A DNA stretch of 64,000 bases from Sediminibacterium sp. C3 (GTDB lineage: Bacteria; Bacteroidota; Bacteroidia; Chitinophagales; Chitinophagaceae): the NCBI RefSeq assembly GCF_000508085.1, contig NZ_KI669560.1, positions 2,483,815 to 2,547,814 of the forward strand, in the 5' to 3' direction. Below the pieces are notes generated by a model that was given only the letters and a program-made list of their open reading frames with translations, made no database searches and had not been told where the DNA came from. Shown here piece after piece: positions 51,663 to 61,487 of the stretch. The first letter of the stretch is position 1. Each line of letters starts with the position of its first letter. The translations under genes were made by a program, and so were the position numbers.

Positions 51663-54068
51663 ATGAGTAAACCGGTTCGTATATTCTGGCGTATATTTTT
51701 GGGTGGTTTTGCATTTGTTATCATTCTGCTGGCCATGTTGAATTTTGGATGGATTGGCAGTATGCCAGACCTGGACGATATTGAAAACCCCTCTGCATCT
51801 CTGGCTTCTCAGGTTTACGCAGAAGACGGAACCTTAATGGGTAAATATTATATTGAAGACCGAATTAATGTACAGTATAAAGACATCAGCAAACATATTA
51901 TTGAGGCATTGATTGCCACTGAAGATGAGCGCTTTTATGAACATAGCGGAATAGATGCCCGCTCATTGGGAAGAGCTATCTTTTATCTGGGTAGTGAAGG
52001 GGGAGCCAGTACCATTACCATGCAAACTGCCAAGAATCTTTTCACAGAGAACTGGAGTACCAAAAATTTTATTTTAAGAGCGCTGCAGAAAATTAAAGAA
52101 GGCATCATAGCCATTAAACTGGAGAGAAATTTTACCAAAGAGGAAATCATTACCCTTTACCTGAACACGGTTGCCTACAGCGATAATGTATATGGTATCA
52201 GAAATGCATCCAAAACCTTTTTTCAGAAGGAACCCGACCGTGTAAATGTAGAGGAAGCAGCTGTGCTGATTGGCATGTTGAAAGGAGCAACCCTGTACAA
52301 CCCCAGAAGAAATCCGAAATTATCACTGGACAGAAGAAATACGGTTTTGAGCCAGATGGTAAGAAACAATTACCTCGACCCGCAACAGGCAGAAATTCTG
52401 AAGAGACAGCCTATCGAACTCAATTACAAAAAACTAGATGAAACAACAGGTCTGGGTCCCTATTTCAGAATGATTCTGGGCGAAGAAATGAAAAAGTGGT
52501 GCAAGGAAAATACCAAGAACAATGGTGACCAGTACGATTTATACAGAGATGGATTAAAAATATATACCACTATTAATCCGCGCATGCAACTGTATGCAGA
52601 AGAAGCCGTAGCCAAGCATATGAGCTACATGCAAAAATTATTCAACACCCAGGAAAATATCAGAACAGGAAGTATCTGGAAAGGATTTGAACCCATTCTG
52701 GAACAAGCCATCAAGCAGACAGACCGCTGGAAAAATTTAAAAAGAGAAGGATTAACGGATGAAGAAAACCTTCGCACTTTTCAGGAAAAAGTACCCATGC
52801 GTGTTTTTGCTTGGAATAGCAATAGGGGTATTGATACAGTAATGACTCCTTTTGACTCTATTAAATACCATAAACAAATGTTGCAGGCCGGCTTCATGGT
52901 AATGGACCCTTTAAACGGTCAAATAAAAGCCTGGGTGGGAGGAATCGATTTCAAAACCTTTAAATACGACCATGCCAATATCAATACCAAGAGACAGGTA
53001 GGTAGTACCATCAAGCCATTGTTGTACAGCCTGGCTATTGAAGAAGCCGGACTGAATCCGAATTCACCCGTGCAAGACGTTCAGCAGAACTTTGGTCAGT
53101 ACGGGCTGGTACCAGCTACTTCCAAAACCTGTACCGGAGCCACGATTCCTATGGCCATTGCATTGGCTAAATCCCGAAACTGTGCTTCTGCCTATATCAT
53201 GAAGCAGCTCGACAATACTGCGAATAATGGAGCAAAAAGATTCGTTGAATTTTTAGAGAAGTGCGAACTGAAAACCAAGATAGATCCCTATCCTTCCATT
53301 GCATTGGGTGCTTGCGAAATTTCTTTAATTGAAATGATGCAGGCATATAGCATGTTCCCGGGCAGAGGCTTCAACGCCAAGCCCATGTATATTACCAGAA
53401 TAGAAGACCGCAACGGAAACGTACTGGCCACTTTTACACCACAACGTAAAGAAGTCATCAACGATGTAACGGCTTATTCCGTAATTAAAATGATGCAGGG
53501 GGTTTTAACCAATGGTACAGGTGCCGGCATCAGGGGCTATGGATTACCTGCGGGAATACAGATGGCGGGTAAAACAGGCACCACCAACAACAACAGTGAC
53601 GCCTGGTTTATGGGCTATACCCCTCAGTACCTTGCTGGCGGATGGGTGGGTTGCGACGATCGTTTCATCCGCTTCAACAGTAAGAACGGGGAAGGTGGCC
53701 GTGCTGCCATGCCCATTTGGGCTTACTTTTTTAATAAAGCCGCGGCAGATCCTAACTGTGGCATCGACACCAAGCTAAGCTTTATTAAACCGGAAGTAAT
53801 GAGCAACGATATTATCATTGATTATATTAATGGCACCAATCAGATACTGGGTGGAGAAGGGGAAGATATGGGAGCAGGCACTTCAGAAGATTATGAAATT
53901 CCCAAGAATATTAAGGCGGAAGACCTGGGTGCGGAATCAGATTTAATCATTGACAATAAGAAACCGGCAACACCTCCTGCAGTACCAGCCAATAATCAAC
54001 CTAAACAGGCAGACAAGCCGAAAGCAGTATTGCCTCCCCCGGTAAAAAAACCGGGTGGAAATAAATAG
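51663..54068 (+). CDS. Class A penicillin-binding protein (PBP1A-like)
   Basis: A bifunctional peptidoglycan glycosyltransferase/transpeptidase of 801 residues. One membrane anchor lies at about residues 10-30. The GT51 domain has the catalytic Glu in ATEDERFYEHSGID and GASTITMQTAKNLF (usually TITQQLAKN). The transpeptidase domain has the nucleophile Ser in GSTIKP, SRNCAS and AGKTGTTNN. A Pro/Lys-rich tail closes it. It follows the PorW/SprE-like gene by 27 bp in the same direction. Confidence 0.95.
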   Translation: MSKPVRIFWRIFLGGFAFVIILLAMLNFGWIGSMPDLDDIENPSASLASQVYAEDGTLMGKYYIEDRINVQYKDISKHIIEALIATEDERFYEHSGIDARSLGRAIFYLGSEGGASTITMQTAKNLFTENWSTKNFILRALQKIKEGIIAIKLERNFTKEEIITLYLNTVAYSDNVYGIRNASKTFFQKEPDRVNVEEAAVLIGMLKGATLYNPRRNPKLSLDRRNTVLSQMVRNNYLDPQQAEILKRQPIELNYKKLDETTGLGPYFRMILGEEMKKWCKENTKNNGDQYDLYRDGLKIYTTINPRMQLYAEEAVAKHMSYMQKLFNTQENIRTGSIWKGFEPILEQAIKQTDRWKNLKREGLTDEENLRTFQEKVPMRVFAWNSNRGIDTVMTPFDSIKYHKQMLQAGFMVMDPLNGQIKAWVGGIDFKTFKYDHANINTKRQVGSTIKPLLYSLAIEEAGLNPNSPVQDVQQNFGQYGLVPATSKTCTGATIPMAIALAKSRNCASAYIMKQLDNTANNGAKRFVEFLEKCELKTKIDPYPSIALGACEISLIEMMQAYSMFPGRGFNAKPMYITRIEDRNGNVLATFTPQRKEVINDVTAYSVIKMMQGVLTNGTGAGIRGYGLPAGIQMAGKTGTTNNNSDAWFMGYTPQYLAGGWVGCDDRFIRFNSKNGEGGRAAMPIWAYFFNKAAADPNCGIDTKLSFIKPEVMSNDIIIDYINGTNQILGGEGEDMGAGTSEDYEIPKNIKAEDLGAESDLIIDNKKPATPPAVPANNQPKQADKPKAVLPPPVKKPGGNK

Positions 54069-54098
54069 TGAATCATTTTAATTATTGAAATAGCTTTC

Positions 54099-54129
54099 AA
54101 AAATCCAATCCTTTCAGGATTGGATTTTT
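54099..54129. terminator. Bidirectional terminator between PBP1A and bshC
   Basis: A perfect 14-bp stem AAAAATCCAATCCT / AGGATTGGATTTTT with a TTC loop, between convergent genes. It overlaps the last codons of bshC. Confidence 0.9.
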
Positions 54130-55715
54130 ATTAACCCGAATGCGGGGTTTACATCACCCGATGATTGATAAATCATATCAAGGACTGAACGACCATATCT
54201 GGCGTAAAACGAAGCCAGGTTCTCCTGTCTTTCCTGTAAACTATTGCCAGGGAACAAAGCTTGTTTAATAGTTTGTATCTGATGAGCTGCAGTAGAAAAA
54301 TTTCTTTTCTCGGCACGTTTCATTTTCTTTTCAAGCTCTGTTAGTTTTTTCAAAGATTGATGTGACAATGCGGCCACATGATCTTTAAGGCTGGCATCTA
54401 TCTGTGTTGCCATTTTATTCAACTGATCATAATATGCCTGCAATGCAGCTTTTTCTTTATCCAGATTAAGTTGATGTTCGGAATGTTTCTCTACATACTG
54501 ACTAATCAGCTGATGCTCAGGAAGAAATAAATCTGCATCAGTAAGTTGCAGCGTTAATTGCTTCTGTACAAGCTTGGCTGAAGAGATAGAGAAAGAATTT
54601 CGCAACAGCAACATGGGATAAGCTACCCCGGCCCTTTCAAAAACCGTTTTTAACTCCAGCCAATAAGCCAGTTCACCTCCCCCACCTACAAAAACAATAT
54701 TGGGTAAAATTGTTTCCTGAAAAGCTCCACGTAAAATTACATTCGGGCTAAATCGTTCAGGATGAGCATCCAGTTCCTGCATGATCTCCTGTTCTGTAAA
54801 ACGCAACCCGATGGTTGGAACGGTAAAAGCATTGCCATCCTTTTCTATACGTTCTCTTTTATCATCAATTAGATAGAACAGATTAATCGGCCTGCCGGCA
54901 GCCTGCACTTTGTAAAATTGCTCCAGACTTTGAATGGTTGCAGATACCGCTTTATGAGAGAACTGTTCGGTAAGTTCTTTCGCCATTACAGGAACAAACA
55001 ACTTTTTTAACGAAGCTTGATCAGGAATCAATACAACCAAACCATAGTGTCCAAACAAAGCATGTACAATGGATAATGTAGCTTCCTGAATGGTCTTCCC
55101 GGTAGCATAATTATTACGTAATAATTGTGCCCATTCATTACCATTCGGTAAAACACCTATCTGACCTGCGATGGATTCTATTAATGACAGCAATTGCTTG
55201 TCTACTTTCATCCTTCCCACTGCTCCGGATTGTTTGGTTTCCCAACTCCATCTTGCTCCATCAATATTTACAAACCCCAACTCATCCAGATCGGCATCCT
55301 CACTTCCCATGTAAAAAACCGGCACAAATTTTTTATCCGGATATTTTGCAGAAAATGATTCAGCCAGCTTAATCACATGCAGTATTTTATAAATAAAATA
55401 CATGGGGCCGGTAAATAAGTTGGGCTGGTGTGCCGTAGTAATGGTATAAGTAGCCGAATCTTTTAGCAATGCAATATTCCTGAAAACGGCTTCTGTGTTT
55501 TCCTGGCCGTCATATTGCTGCAGTAAAGCCTCTGTTAGCACTTCCCTGTTAACCGGATGGCGATCCCTTGATAGCATGGATGTCTCCACTCCTTGCCAAT
55601 TGGGCTCATGCAAATAAAAGGGTCTGATATTTTCGTGTTGCTGAAGATAGGCTTCTACAATCTTTGAAAAATAACCGGTACTCTCAAATGGCAAATACGT
55701 CGTGCTACAATCCAT
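54114..55715 (-). CDS. bshC: Putative cysteine ligase BshC (bacillithiol synthesis)
   Basis: The last enzyme of bacillithiol synthesis, adding cysteine to glucosaminyl-malate. The 533 residues show the family's features: TITTAHQPNLFTGPMYFIYKI (split here: TTAHQPNLFTGP, YFIYKILHVI), FVPVFYMGSEDADLDELGF, FLYLIDDKRERIEKDG-type segment, GGGGELAYWLELK, and a long C-terminal coiled coil with LEKKMKRAEKR. The bshA and bshB genes are not in the window. It is transcribed 24 bp after the FAD-dependent oxidase gene. Confidence 0.92.
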   Translation of the reverse strand: MDCSTTYLPFESTGYFSKIVEAYLQQHENIRPFYLHEPNWQGVETSMLSRDRHPVNREVLTEALLQQYDGQENTEAVFRNIALLKDSATYTITTAHQPNLFTGPMYFIYKILHVIKLAESFSAKYPDKKFVPVFYMGSEDADLDELGFVNIDGARWSWETKQSGAVGRMKVDKQLLSLIESIAGQIGVLPNGNEWAQLLRNNYATGKTIQEATLSIVHALFGHYGLVVLIPDQASLKKLFVPVMAKELTEQFSHKAVSATIQSLEQFYKVQAAGRPINLFYLIDDKRERIEKDGNAFTVPTIGLRFTEQEIMQELDAHPERFSPNVILRGAFQETILPNIVFVGGGGELAYWLELKTVFERAGVAYPMLLLRNSFSISSAKLVQKQLTLQLTDADLFLPEHQLISQYVEKHSEHQLNLDKEKAALQAYYDQLNKMATQIDASLKDHVAALSHQSLKKLTELEKKMKRAEKRNFSTAAHQIQTIKQALFPGNSLQERQENLASFYARYGRSVLDMIYQSSGDVNPAFGLIKIQS

Positions 55716-55739
55716 ATCGGTTGTAAAAATACAAATGTT

Positions 55740-56990
55740 TTAAGCAAATCGGTCAGGACTGAATGGAGTAATATCCATACTCGGCGATTTCCCGTTAATG
55801 ATTTCGCTCACCAGTTTTCCGGTTCCTGCTCCCAAACTCAAGCCAATCATAGAGTGCCCGGTTGCAAGGGTCAGATTCTCCCATTTGCGGGTTCTGCCAA
55901 TATAAGGAAGACCATCTGCGGAACAGGGTCTGTAACCATACCAGATATTTTCAACAGGAGGCATCTCTATTTTAAAATCGGTATACACAGACTGCACTGC
56001 AGACAGAATCCCTTTAACGCGATTCATTCTGGGTGGTGTGTTGGTTGAAGTAATTTCCATGGTTCCTCCAAATCGGATTTTATTGCCATCCATTGGGGTC
56101 AATGCCACCCTACCTTCTACCAATACACTGGGATGATTGATTCGGTATGGTGAGTTTTCCAGGGTAACCGAATAGCCTCTACCTGGCATCAATAAAAGAT
56201 TCATGTTCAGTTGGCTGGCCAACTCACGGCTCCAGGATCCGGAAGCAAGTACCACTTCATCTGTTTGGTAATTCCCTTTTTCAGTTTTTACTCCAATAAT
56301 TTTTTTGCCCGCTTTGTCAAATCCGGTTACGGCTTCATTCTTAACTAAACGTACCCCACGTTGGTTTAGTAAGTTTAACAATTGCTGCATCAGCTGATTA
56401 GGATACAAATGAGCATCACATTTAAAATACAATGCCCCCATTGCATCCAGCGGAGTATGAGATTCCAGCGCCTGTAACTGCGAACGGTCCAGCATAACTG
56501 TATCAGCTAATCCCAAGGCCTGAGCTTTGTCACATAAATGAGCACATTTGTCTCTTCCTTTTTCCGTCTTAAATATTTCTAACAATCCTTTTTGTTCATA
56601 CGCAAATGAAAACGCTGGTAACCGGTCCCATTGTTCATACCAGTACTTGCTTAAAATGGCAATATCCCGTAGTGGAATAGCAGCGGCTTCTACCTGTTTT
56701 TCATTAGCCATTTGCATGAATTTCCAACCCCATTGTATCAGCGACCAGTCTGGTCTTGGCTGAACATAAAACGGACTTTCCGGATTCCACATCCATTTTA
56801 ATCCCTGCTTAACAATTCCCGGTGTTGCCAATGGCACAAAATGGCTGGGACAAACATATCCGGCGTTCCCATAAGAACAATTATTCTGCATATCTGTACG
56901 GTCAATTACGGTTACTTCATGCCCCGCTTCGCTTAAAAACCAGGCACTGCTCAATCCAATAATTCCACCTCCGATTATCGTTACTTTCAT
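55740..56990 (-). CDS. FAD-dependent D-amino acid dehydrogenase-like oxidoreductase
   Basis: A 416-residue DAO-family flavoenzyme. The N-terminal FAD loop is IIGGGIIGLSSAWFLSEAG followed by an acidic VIDR strand end. SYGNAGYVCPSHFVPLA is characteristic of DadA-like proteins, and the C-terminal GYRPCSADGLPYIGRT and ATGHSMIGLSLGAGTG bind FAD. It likely oxidises a D-amino acid or hydroxyproline-type substrate. Specificity is open. It is divergent from the sterol-desaturase-like gene across 31 bp. Confidence 0.88.
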   Translation of the reverse strand: MKVTIIGGGIIGLSSAWFLSEAGHEVTVIDRTDMQNNCSYGNAGYVCPSHFVPLATPGIVKQGLKWMWNPESPFYVQPRPDWSLIQWGWKFMQMANEKQVEAAAIPLRDIAILSKYWYEQWDRLPAFSFAYEQKGLLEIFKTEKGRDKCAHLCDKAQALGLADTVMLDRSQLQALESHTPLDAMGALYFKCDAHLYPNQLMQQLLNLLNQRGVRLVKNEAVTGFDKAGKKIIGVKTEKGNYQTDEVVLASGSWSRELASQLNMNLLLMPGRGYSVTLENSPYRINHPSVLVEGRVALTPMDGNKIRFGGTMEITSTNTPPRMNRVKGILSAVQSVYTDFKIEMPPVENIWYGYRPCSADGLPYIGRTRKWENLTLATGHSMIGLSLGAGTGKLVSEIINGKSPSMDITPFSPDRFA

Positions 56991-57002
56991 TTAATTTGGG
57001 TA

Positions 57003-57010
57003 TAATTTTG
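57003..57010 (+). promoter_or_regulatory. Candidate -7 element for the sterol-desaturase-like gene
   Basis: TAATTTTG matches TAnnTTTG, 11 bases before the ATG. Confidence 0.45.
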
Positions 57011-57021
57011 AGACAATTATT

Positions 57022-58281
57022 ATGGAAACTTACGGAAAAATTTTGCTCATTGCGATGCCCGCATTTTTAGTGTTGATTCTGCTGGAAAAATGGTGGGGAA
57101 TTTACAAAGGGAATGACACTATTAGAACCATGGATATGGTCTCCAGTTTAACTTCAGGCATCACCAATTCTACCAAAGATGTGCTGGGATTAAGCATTGC
57201 GGTAATCAGTTATAACTGGATGGTTACCCACTGGGCCATTTTCCATATTGAATCTTCCGTATGGCTGTATATCATCGCTTTTTTTGCGTTGGATTTAACT
57301 GGCTATCTGGTTCACAGGATTGATCATGAGTTTAACTTCTTCTGGAATGCCCATATCATTCATCACAGCAGCGAAGACTTTAATCTGGCATGTGCGTTGC
57401 GCCAGAGCATTTCTACATTCGTAAGATTATTCACCATTTTTCTTTTACCTGCGGCACTGCTTGGCGTACCCACGCAAATTATTGCCGTAGTGGCCCCCCT
57501 GCATTTATTTGCTCAGTTCTGGTATCATACCCAACATATAGACCGTATGGGCTGGCTCGAAAAAATTATTGTAACGCCTTCTCATCATCGGGTTCATCAT
57601 GCCATTAATCCGGAATACCTGGATAAAAATTATGGCCAGATTTTTATTTTCTGGGACAAATGGTTGGGTACTTTTCAGGAAGAGTTACCGGATGTTAAAC
57701 CTGTATACGGAATTACCAGACCCGTAAGAACCTGGAATCCCATCAAAATTAATTTCATGCATTTATGGCTGCTGATTAAAGATGCCTGGCATGCACGCAA
57801 CTGGTCAGATAAATTGAAAATCTGGTTTATGCCAACCGGTTGGAGGCCTGCGGATGTTGCTGAAAAATATCCGGTATATAAAATTGAAGACCCCTATCAT
57901 TTTGAAAAATATGAAACCAGAGCCGGAAAGGCATTCACCATCTGGGTTTGGGCACAGTTGGCCATCCTGTTATTGATGATCAGCTATTTATTCGGGAACA
58001 TTGCCAATATAGGAAGCCCTGGCATATTTTATTATGGCCTGTTTATTTATATCTATGTGTATGCATTTACTGAATTGATGGATGGAAACCCCAAAGCATG
58101 GGCCTGGGAGTTGCTGAAACTATCCATTGGAGGATGGTTAATGTGGAATACCAAGGGGTGGTTCGGCATTGAGCAACTGCATCCCATACTACCCTATATC
58201 ATTGGTTCCTATCTGTTTGTTTCTTTTCTGCTTTGCATCTATTTCAGAAAAGACAGCAACCGTGTTCCTGCAATGGCTTAA
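57022..58281 (+). CDS. Sterol desaturase / fatty acid hydroxylase family membrane protein
   Basis: A 419-residue membrane diiron enzyme of the FA_hydroxylase family. The His-box series is intact: HRIDHEFNFFWNAHIIHHS, HTQHIDRMG, and SHHRVHHAINPEYLDKNYG. Membrane helices lie before and between the boxes, and four further hydrophobic segments occupy the C-terminal third. The substrate is a lipid, but which one is unknown; relatives include alkylglycerol monooxygenase. It is convergent with cdd (two bases apart). Confidence 0.9.
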   Translation: METYGKILLIAMPAFLVLILLEKWWGIYKGNDTIRTMDMVSSLTSGITNSTKDVLGLSIAVISYNWMVTHWAIFHIESSVWLYIIAFFALDLTGYLVHRIDHEFNFFWNAHIIHHSSEDFNLACALRQSISTFVRLFTIFLLPAALLGVPTQIIAVVAPLHLFAQFWYHTQHIDRMGWLEKIIVTPSHHRVHHAINPEYLDKNYGQIFIFWDKWLGTFQEELPDVKPVYGITRPVRTWNPIKINFMHLWLLIKDAWHARNWSDKLKIWFMPTGWRPADVAEKYPVYKIEDPYHFEKYETRAGKAFTIWVWAQLAILLLMISYLFGNIANIGSPGIFYYGLFIYIYVYAFTELMDGNPKAWAWELLKLSIGGWLMWNTKGWFGIEQLHPILPYIIGSYLFVSFLLCIYFRKDSNRVPAMA

Positions 58282-58283
58282 TA

Positions 58284-58763
58284 CTATTGCATATCATTGG
58301 CTGTAAAACTCAACGGCAATAAAGTAGTAGCATCTTCAATTATATATATAGGCCCTTCCTGTCCGCTTAAAATCAAACGTATGGGCTGTTGCTGACGCAA
58401 AGTTTGCTCCAGTAAACTCTGACGGCAAATACCACAGGGGCTAACAGGATTATTGCTTTTACCATTCTCGTTATAATAACTGATGGCAATCGTTTTAATT
58501 GCCTGGTTTCTGTGCAGGGAAGCAACAGCAGACAACAATACCCGCTCAGCACAAATCCCAACCGGATAACTGGCATTTTCCTGATTGGTTCCTTCTACCC
58601 TGCTTCCATCATTCAGTAAGGCAATGGCTCCCACATTAAAATGAGAATAGGGCGCATAGGCATGAGAAGTGATGGCTCTTGCCTGAAGCAATAGAGAAGC
58701 ATCTTCCGGAGAAAGGGCTGATACATTTTCAAAAACCTGGTACTGAAATGGTATTTCTTTCAT
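58284..58763 (-). CDS. cdd: Cytidine deaminase
   Basis: Deaminates cytidine and deoxycytidine for pyrimidine salvage. In 159 residues: SHFNVGAIALLNDGS, EGTNQENASYPVGICAER (catalytic Glu after the first zinc Cys) and SPCGICRQSLLE (the other two zinc Cys). It follows lepB by five bases. Confidence 0.95.
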   Translation of the reverse strand: MKEIPFQYQVFENVSALSPEDASLLLQARAITSHAYAPYSHFNVGAIALLNDGSRVEGTNQENASYPVGICAERVLLSAVASLHRNQAIKTIAISYYNENGKSNNPVSPCGICRQSLLEQTLRQQQPIRLILSGQEGPIYIIEDATTLLPLSFTANDMQ

Positions 58764-58768
58764 GAAAT

Positions 58769-60277
58769 CTATTCAATGACTTTAAAAATCCTGTTCCATC
58801 TGGGTCCTTTATTCCAGCTGAACCAGATAAGAGAAGCTTTCCCTACAATATGGGTTTCGGGCACAAACCCCCAAAAACGACTGTCCTGACTTCTGTGTCT
58901 GTTATCTCCCATCATCCAGTAATAATTGTATTTAGGGATATACTGATTGGTAATTTGTCCATTGATAATAAATTGACCGTTTCTCTCTTCCAGTGTATTT
59001 TGTTCATAAACCGAAATTAATCGGCGATACAATGCAATATTATTGGGAGTTAAAGCAATGGCTTTTCCTTTTTGAGGAATGGTTAAAGGACCGTAATTAT
59101 CCAGTGTCCATGGAAAATTAGCTTCGTCATTAGGGAAAAACATGCCTACATTGGTATCTACATACTTTACCACAGAAACAACTCCTGGATATTTTTTAAC
59201 CTTTTCTGCTTCTGCAGCAGTGATATTAAAAATATAAGTTTTGCTATCTGGCCCAGGGGAAAAATTTCCATTGTTGTTCTCCAGATCAATCCCAATTTCA
59301 TCCTGCAGGAATTCATCAGAAAATCCGGAACCAGAAGTGGTTACAATATAATCAGTTTGCGCCCCTTCCGGATTATCGGCAGGTTTCCCATTGATAAACA
59401 GGTCTGCATTTTTAATTTCCAACACATCCCCTGGCATGGCAACACATCTTTTTATATAATTGTCCGTTTTGTCCATTGGATGCACCAGAATGGGATATTC
59501 TGCCAACAATGCTTCTCTGTTACCTTTGAACTGACTGCTTCTTAAGACCTCATAGTAAGTTACTTTGCTACCAAATTCAGGCAAATTAATGATGGTATCC
59601 CCCGCCGGAAAATTAAATACAACTGCATCATTTCTCTTTATGGCACTGGTTGCCGGCAAGCGTTTATAAGGCAACTGTATTTCCTTGATATAAGAGGGCG
59701 TTGTTAAACTGAAGGGCATTATGTTGTGTACAAAGGGAAAAGAAACAGGTGTTTGAGGTATTCTCGGACCATAACTCATTTTACTAACAAAGAGAAAATC
59801 ATTCACCAGCAAACTCTTTTCCATACTCTCTGTAGGAATCACATATGCTTCAAATACAAAAGTCCGGATAATGGTAGCAGCCACTACTGCAAATACACCT
59901 GCGTCTATCCACTCTCTGGAAGCAGGCTTGTGATAATGTTGTAACGCCTCTGGGCCATACCATTTTTCTTTCTCTGAAAAGCCCAGGTAAGGAAAATAAA
60001 CGAACGGGAAAAATACCACGGCTGCATGTGCAGGCACAGATACTTTTTTAAAATTCATTACAAAAATGATGGTAATCCATATAGTAATGAACTGGCCAGC
60101 AATAGGTATCAATTGTAGCCAGAACCAAAATCTTTTAATATGGGCAATACGTACTATTTCCCAAGTGTTATAAAATGGCACCAATGCTTTCCAAGGTTCA
60201 ATTCCTGCCTTCTTAAACATACCATACATGCCTGCATGCCACCCGATTAACCCAATTAAAAAAATCGCAATACCCAT
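58769..60277 (-). CDS. lepB: Signal peptidase I, large Bacteroidota form
   Basis: A membrane serine protease that removes signal peptides. At 502 residues it is much longer than the E. coli enzyme. The N-terminal 115 residues hold about three hydrophobic segments with WKALVPFYNTWEIV, as in DUF5684-type extensions. Then comes the catalytic Ser in VIPTESMEKSLL near residue 150, the catalytic Lys in YIKRCVAMPGD, and the C-terminal YWMMGDNRHRSQDSRFWGFV. Several long insertions separate these boxes. It is followed by cdd after five bases. Confidence 0.94.
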   Translation of the reverse strand: MGIAIFLIGLIGWHAGMYGMFKKAGIEPWKALVPFYNTWEIVRIAHIKRFWFWLQLIPIAGQFITIWITIIFVMNFKKVSVPAHAAVVFFPFVYFPYLGFSEKEKWYGPEALQHYHKPASREWIDAGVFAVVAATIIRTFVFEAYVIPTESMEKSLLVNDFLFVSKMSYGPRIPQTPVSFPFVHNIMPFSLTTPSYIKEIQLPYKRLPATSAIKRNDAVVFNFPAGDTIINLPEFGSKVTYYEVLRSSQFKGNREALLAEYPILVHPMDKTDNYIKRCVAMPGDVLEIKNADLFINGKPADNPEGAQTDYIVTTSGSGFSDEFLQDEIGIDLENNNGNFSPGPDSKTYIFNITAAEAEKVKKYPGVVSVVKYVDTNVGMFFPNDEANFPWTLDNYGPLTIPQKGKAIALTPNNIALYRRLISVYEQNTLEERNGQFIINGQITNQYIPKYNYYWMMGDNRHRSQDSRFWGFVPETHIVGKASLIWFSWNKGPRWNRIFKVIE

Positions 60278-60310
60278 AAGTTGTTTTTAATGTAAACAAA
60301 TGTATCCAAT

Positions 60311-61462
60311 TCAAATATAACTTTTTACATCTGTTGCTTGTATCTCCTTGCCGGATAAAATAATTAACCTTTCTACTACATTTCTCAATTCCCGAATATT
60401 ACCGGTCCAGTGGTGCTTTTTAAGCAAATCAACCGCTCCAGCCGCTATTGCCTTTGGTGTTTGCCCGTACTCTTTGGCAATTTCTTCAATAAAATGCTGC
60501 ACCAACAGAGGGATATCCTCTCTTCTTTCATTTAAGGAGGGCACATGTATTAATATAACCCCTAATCGATGATATAAGTCAAGTCTGAAATTCTTGGCTT
60601 CTACTTCTTTCATCAGATCCTTATTGGTAGCAGCCACTACTCTTACATCTACAGCAATTTCTTTATCTCCTCCTACCCTTGTAATCTTTCCTTCCTGCAA
60701 AGCCCTTAAAACCTTTGCCTGTGCAGATAAACTCATGTCGCCAATTTCATCCAGAAACAAAGTTCCACCGTGGGCTTGTTCAAATTTACCAATGCGTTGT
60801 TTTACTGCGGAAGTGAAAGATCCTTTTTCATGTCCAAACAATTCGCTCTCAATTAATTCAGCAGGGATAGCTGCACAATTTACTTCTACCAGTGGACCTT
60901 GGGATCTGTTACTCATTTCATGTAACCATTTTGCAACAAGCTCCTTACCGCTGCCATTCTCCCCGGTTACTAATACCCTGGCATCGGTTGCAGCTACTTT
61001 TTCAATGGTCTCCTTAATTTTTTGAATCGGCGCTGATTCCCCAATGATTTCCTGAATACGTGAAACTTTTTTGCGCAATACTTTTGTTTCTTTAACCAAT
61101 GAGGTTTTATCCATTGCATTGCGAATGGTAATTAACAAGCGATTCAAATCAGGCGGCTTGGAAATAAAATCAAATGCCCCTTTTTTAACTGCATCTACGG
61201 CAGTTTCAATATTACCATGACCGCTGATGATAATTACAGGCACATCCGGATTAACTTCTTTTGCCTTTTGCAAAAATTCAATGCCATCAATCTTCGGCAT
61301 TTTTATATCACAAAGTACCAAATCAAAATTACCCGCTGAAAACTGCGCCAGTCCTGCTTCGCCATCACTAGCTTCCGCGGTTGTATATCCCTCATTGTTC
61401 AGTATATCCCTTAAAACATTCCTGATTGCTCTTTCATCGTCTATAATTAAAATAGAAGCCAT
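60311..61462 (-). CDS. NtrC-like response regulator: receiver plus AAA+ with GSFTSA loop and no HTH
   Basis: A 383-residue protein. The receiver domain (residues 1-120) has LIIDDERA, phospho-Asp in LVLCDIKMP, IISGHGN and SKPPD. The AAA+ domain (about 140-375) has GENGSGKE, TLFLDEIGDM and NERREDIP. The loop that contacts sigma-54, normally GAFTGA, reads GSFTSA. The protein ends within the AAA+ helical lid (GNIRELRNVVERLIIL), without a Fis-type HTH. It may regulate without binding DNA or act differently from classical activators. Compare the complete NtrC-type protein at 9815. It lies between a TonB-dependent receptor gene and lepB. Confidence 0.9.
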   Translation of the reverse strand: MASILIIDDERAIRNVLRDILNNEGYTTAEASDGEAGLAQFSAGNFDLVLCDIKMPKIDGIEFLQKAKEVNPDVPVIIISGHGNIETAVDAVKKGAFDFISKPPDLNRLLITIRNAMDKTSLVKETKVLRKKVSRIQEIIGESAPIQKIKETIEKVAATDARVLVTGENGSGKELVAKWLHEMSNRSQGPLVEVNCAAIPAELIESELFGHEKGSFTSAVKQRIGKFEQAHGGTLFLDEIGDMSLSAQAKVLRALQEGKITRVGGDKEIAVDVRVVAATNKDLMKEVEAKNFRLDLYHRLGVILIHVPSLNERREDIPLLVQHFIEEIAKEYGQTPKAIAAGAVDLLKKHHWTGNIRELRNVVERLIILSGKEIQATDVKSYI

Positions 61463-61487
61463 ATATTAAGTTTATTTACGAAGTTAA

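Noticed and set aside
51990..52040. TITMQTAKNLF instead of TITQQLAKNLF in PBP1A as an inactivating change
   Set aside because: The catalytic Glu and other GT51 motifs are intact, and variation at these positions is compatible with function.
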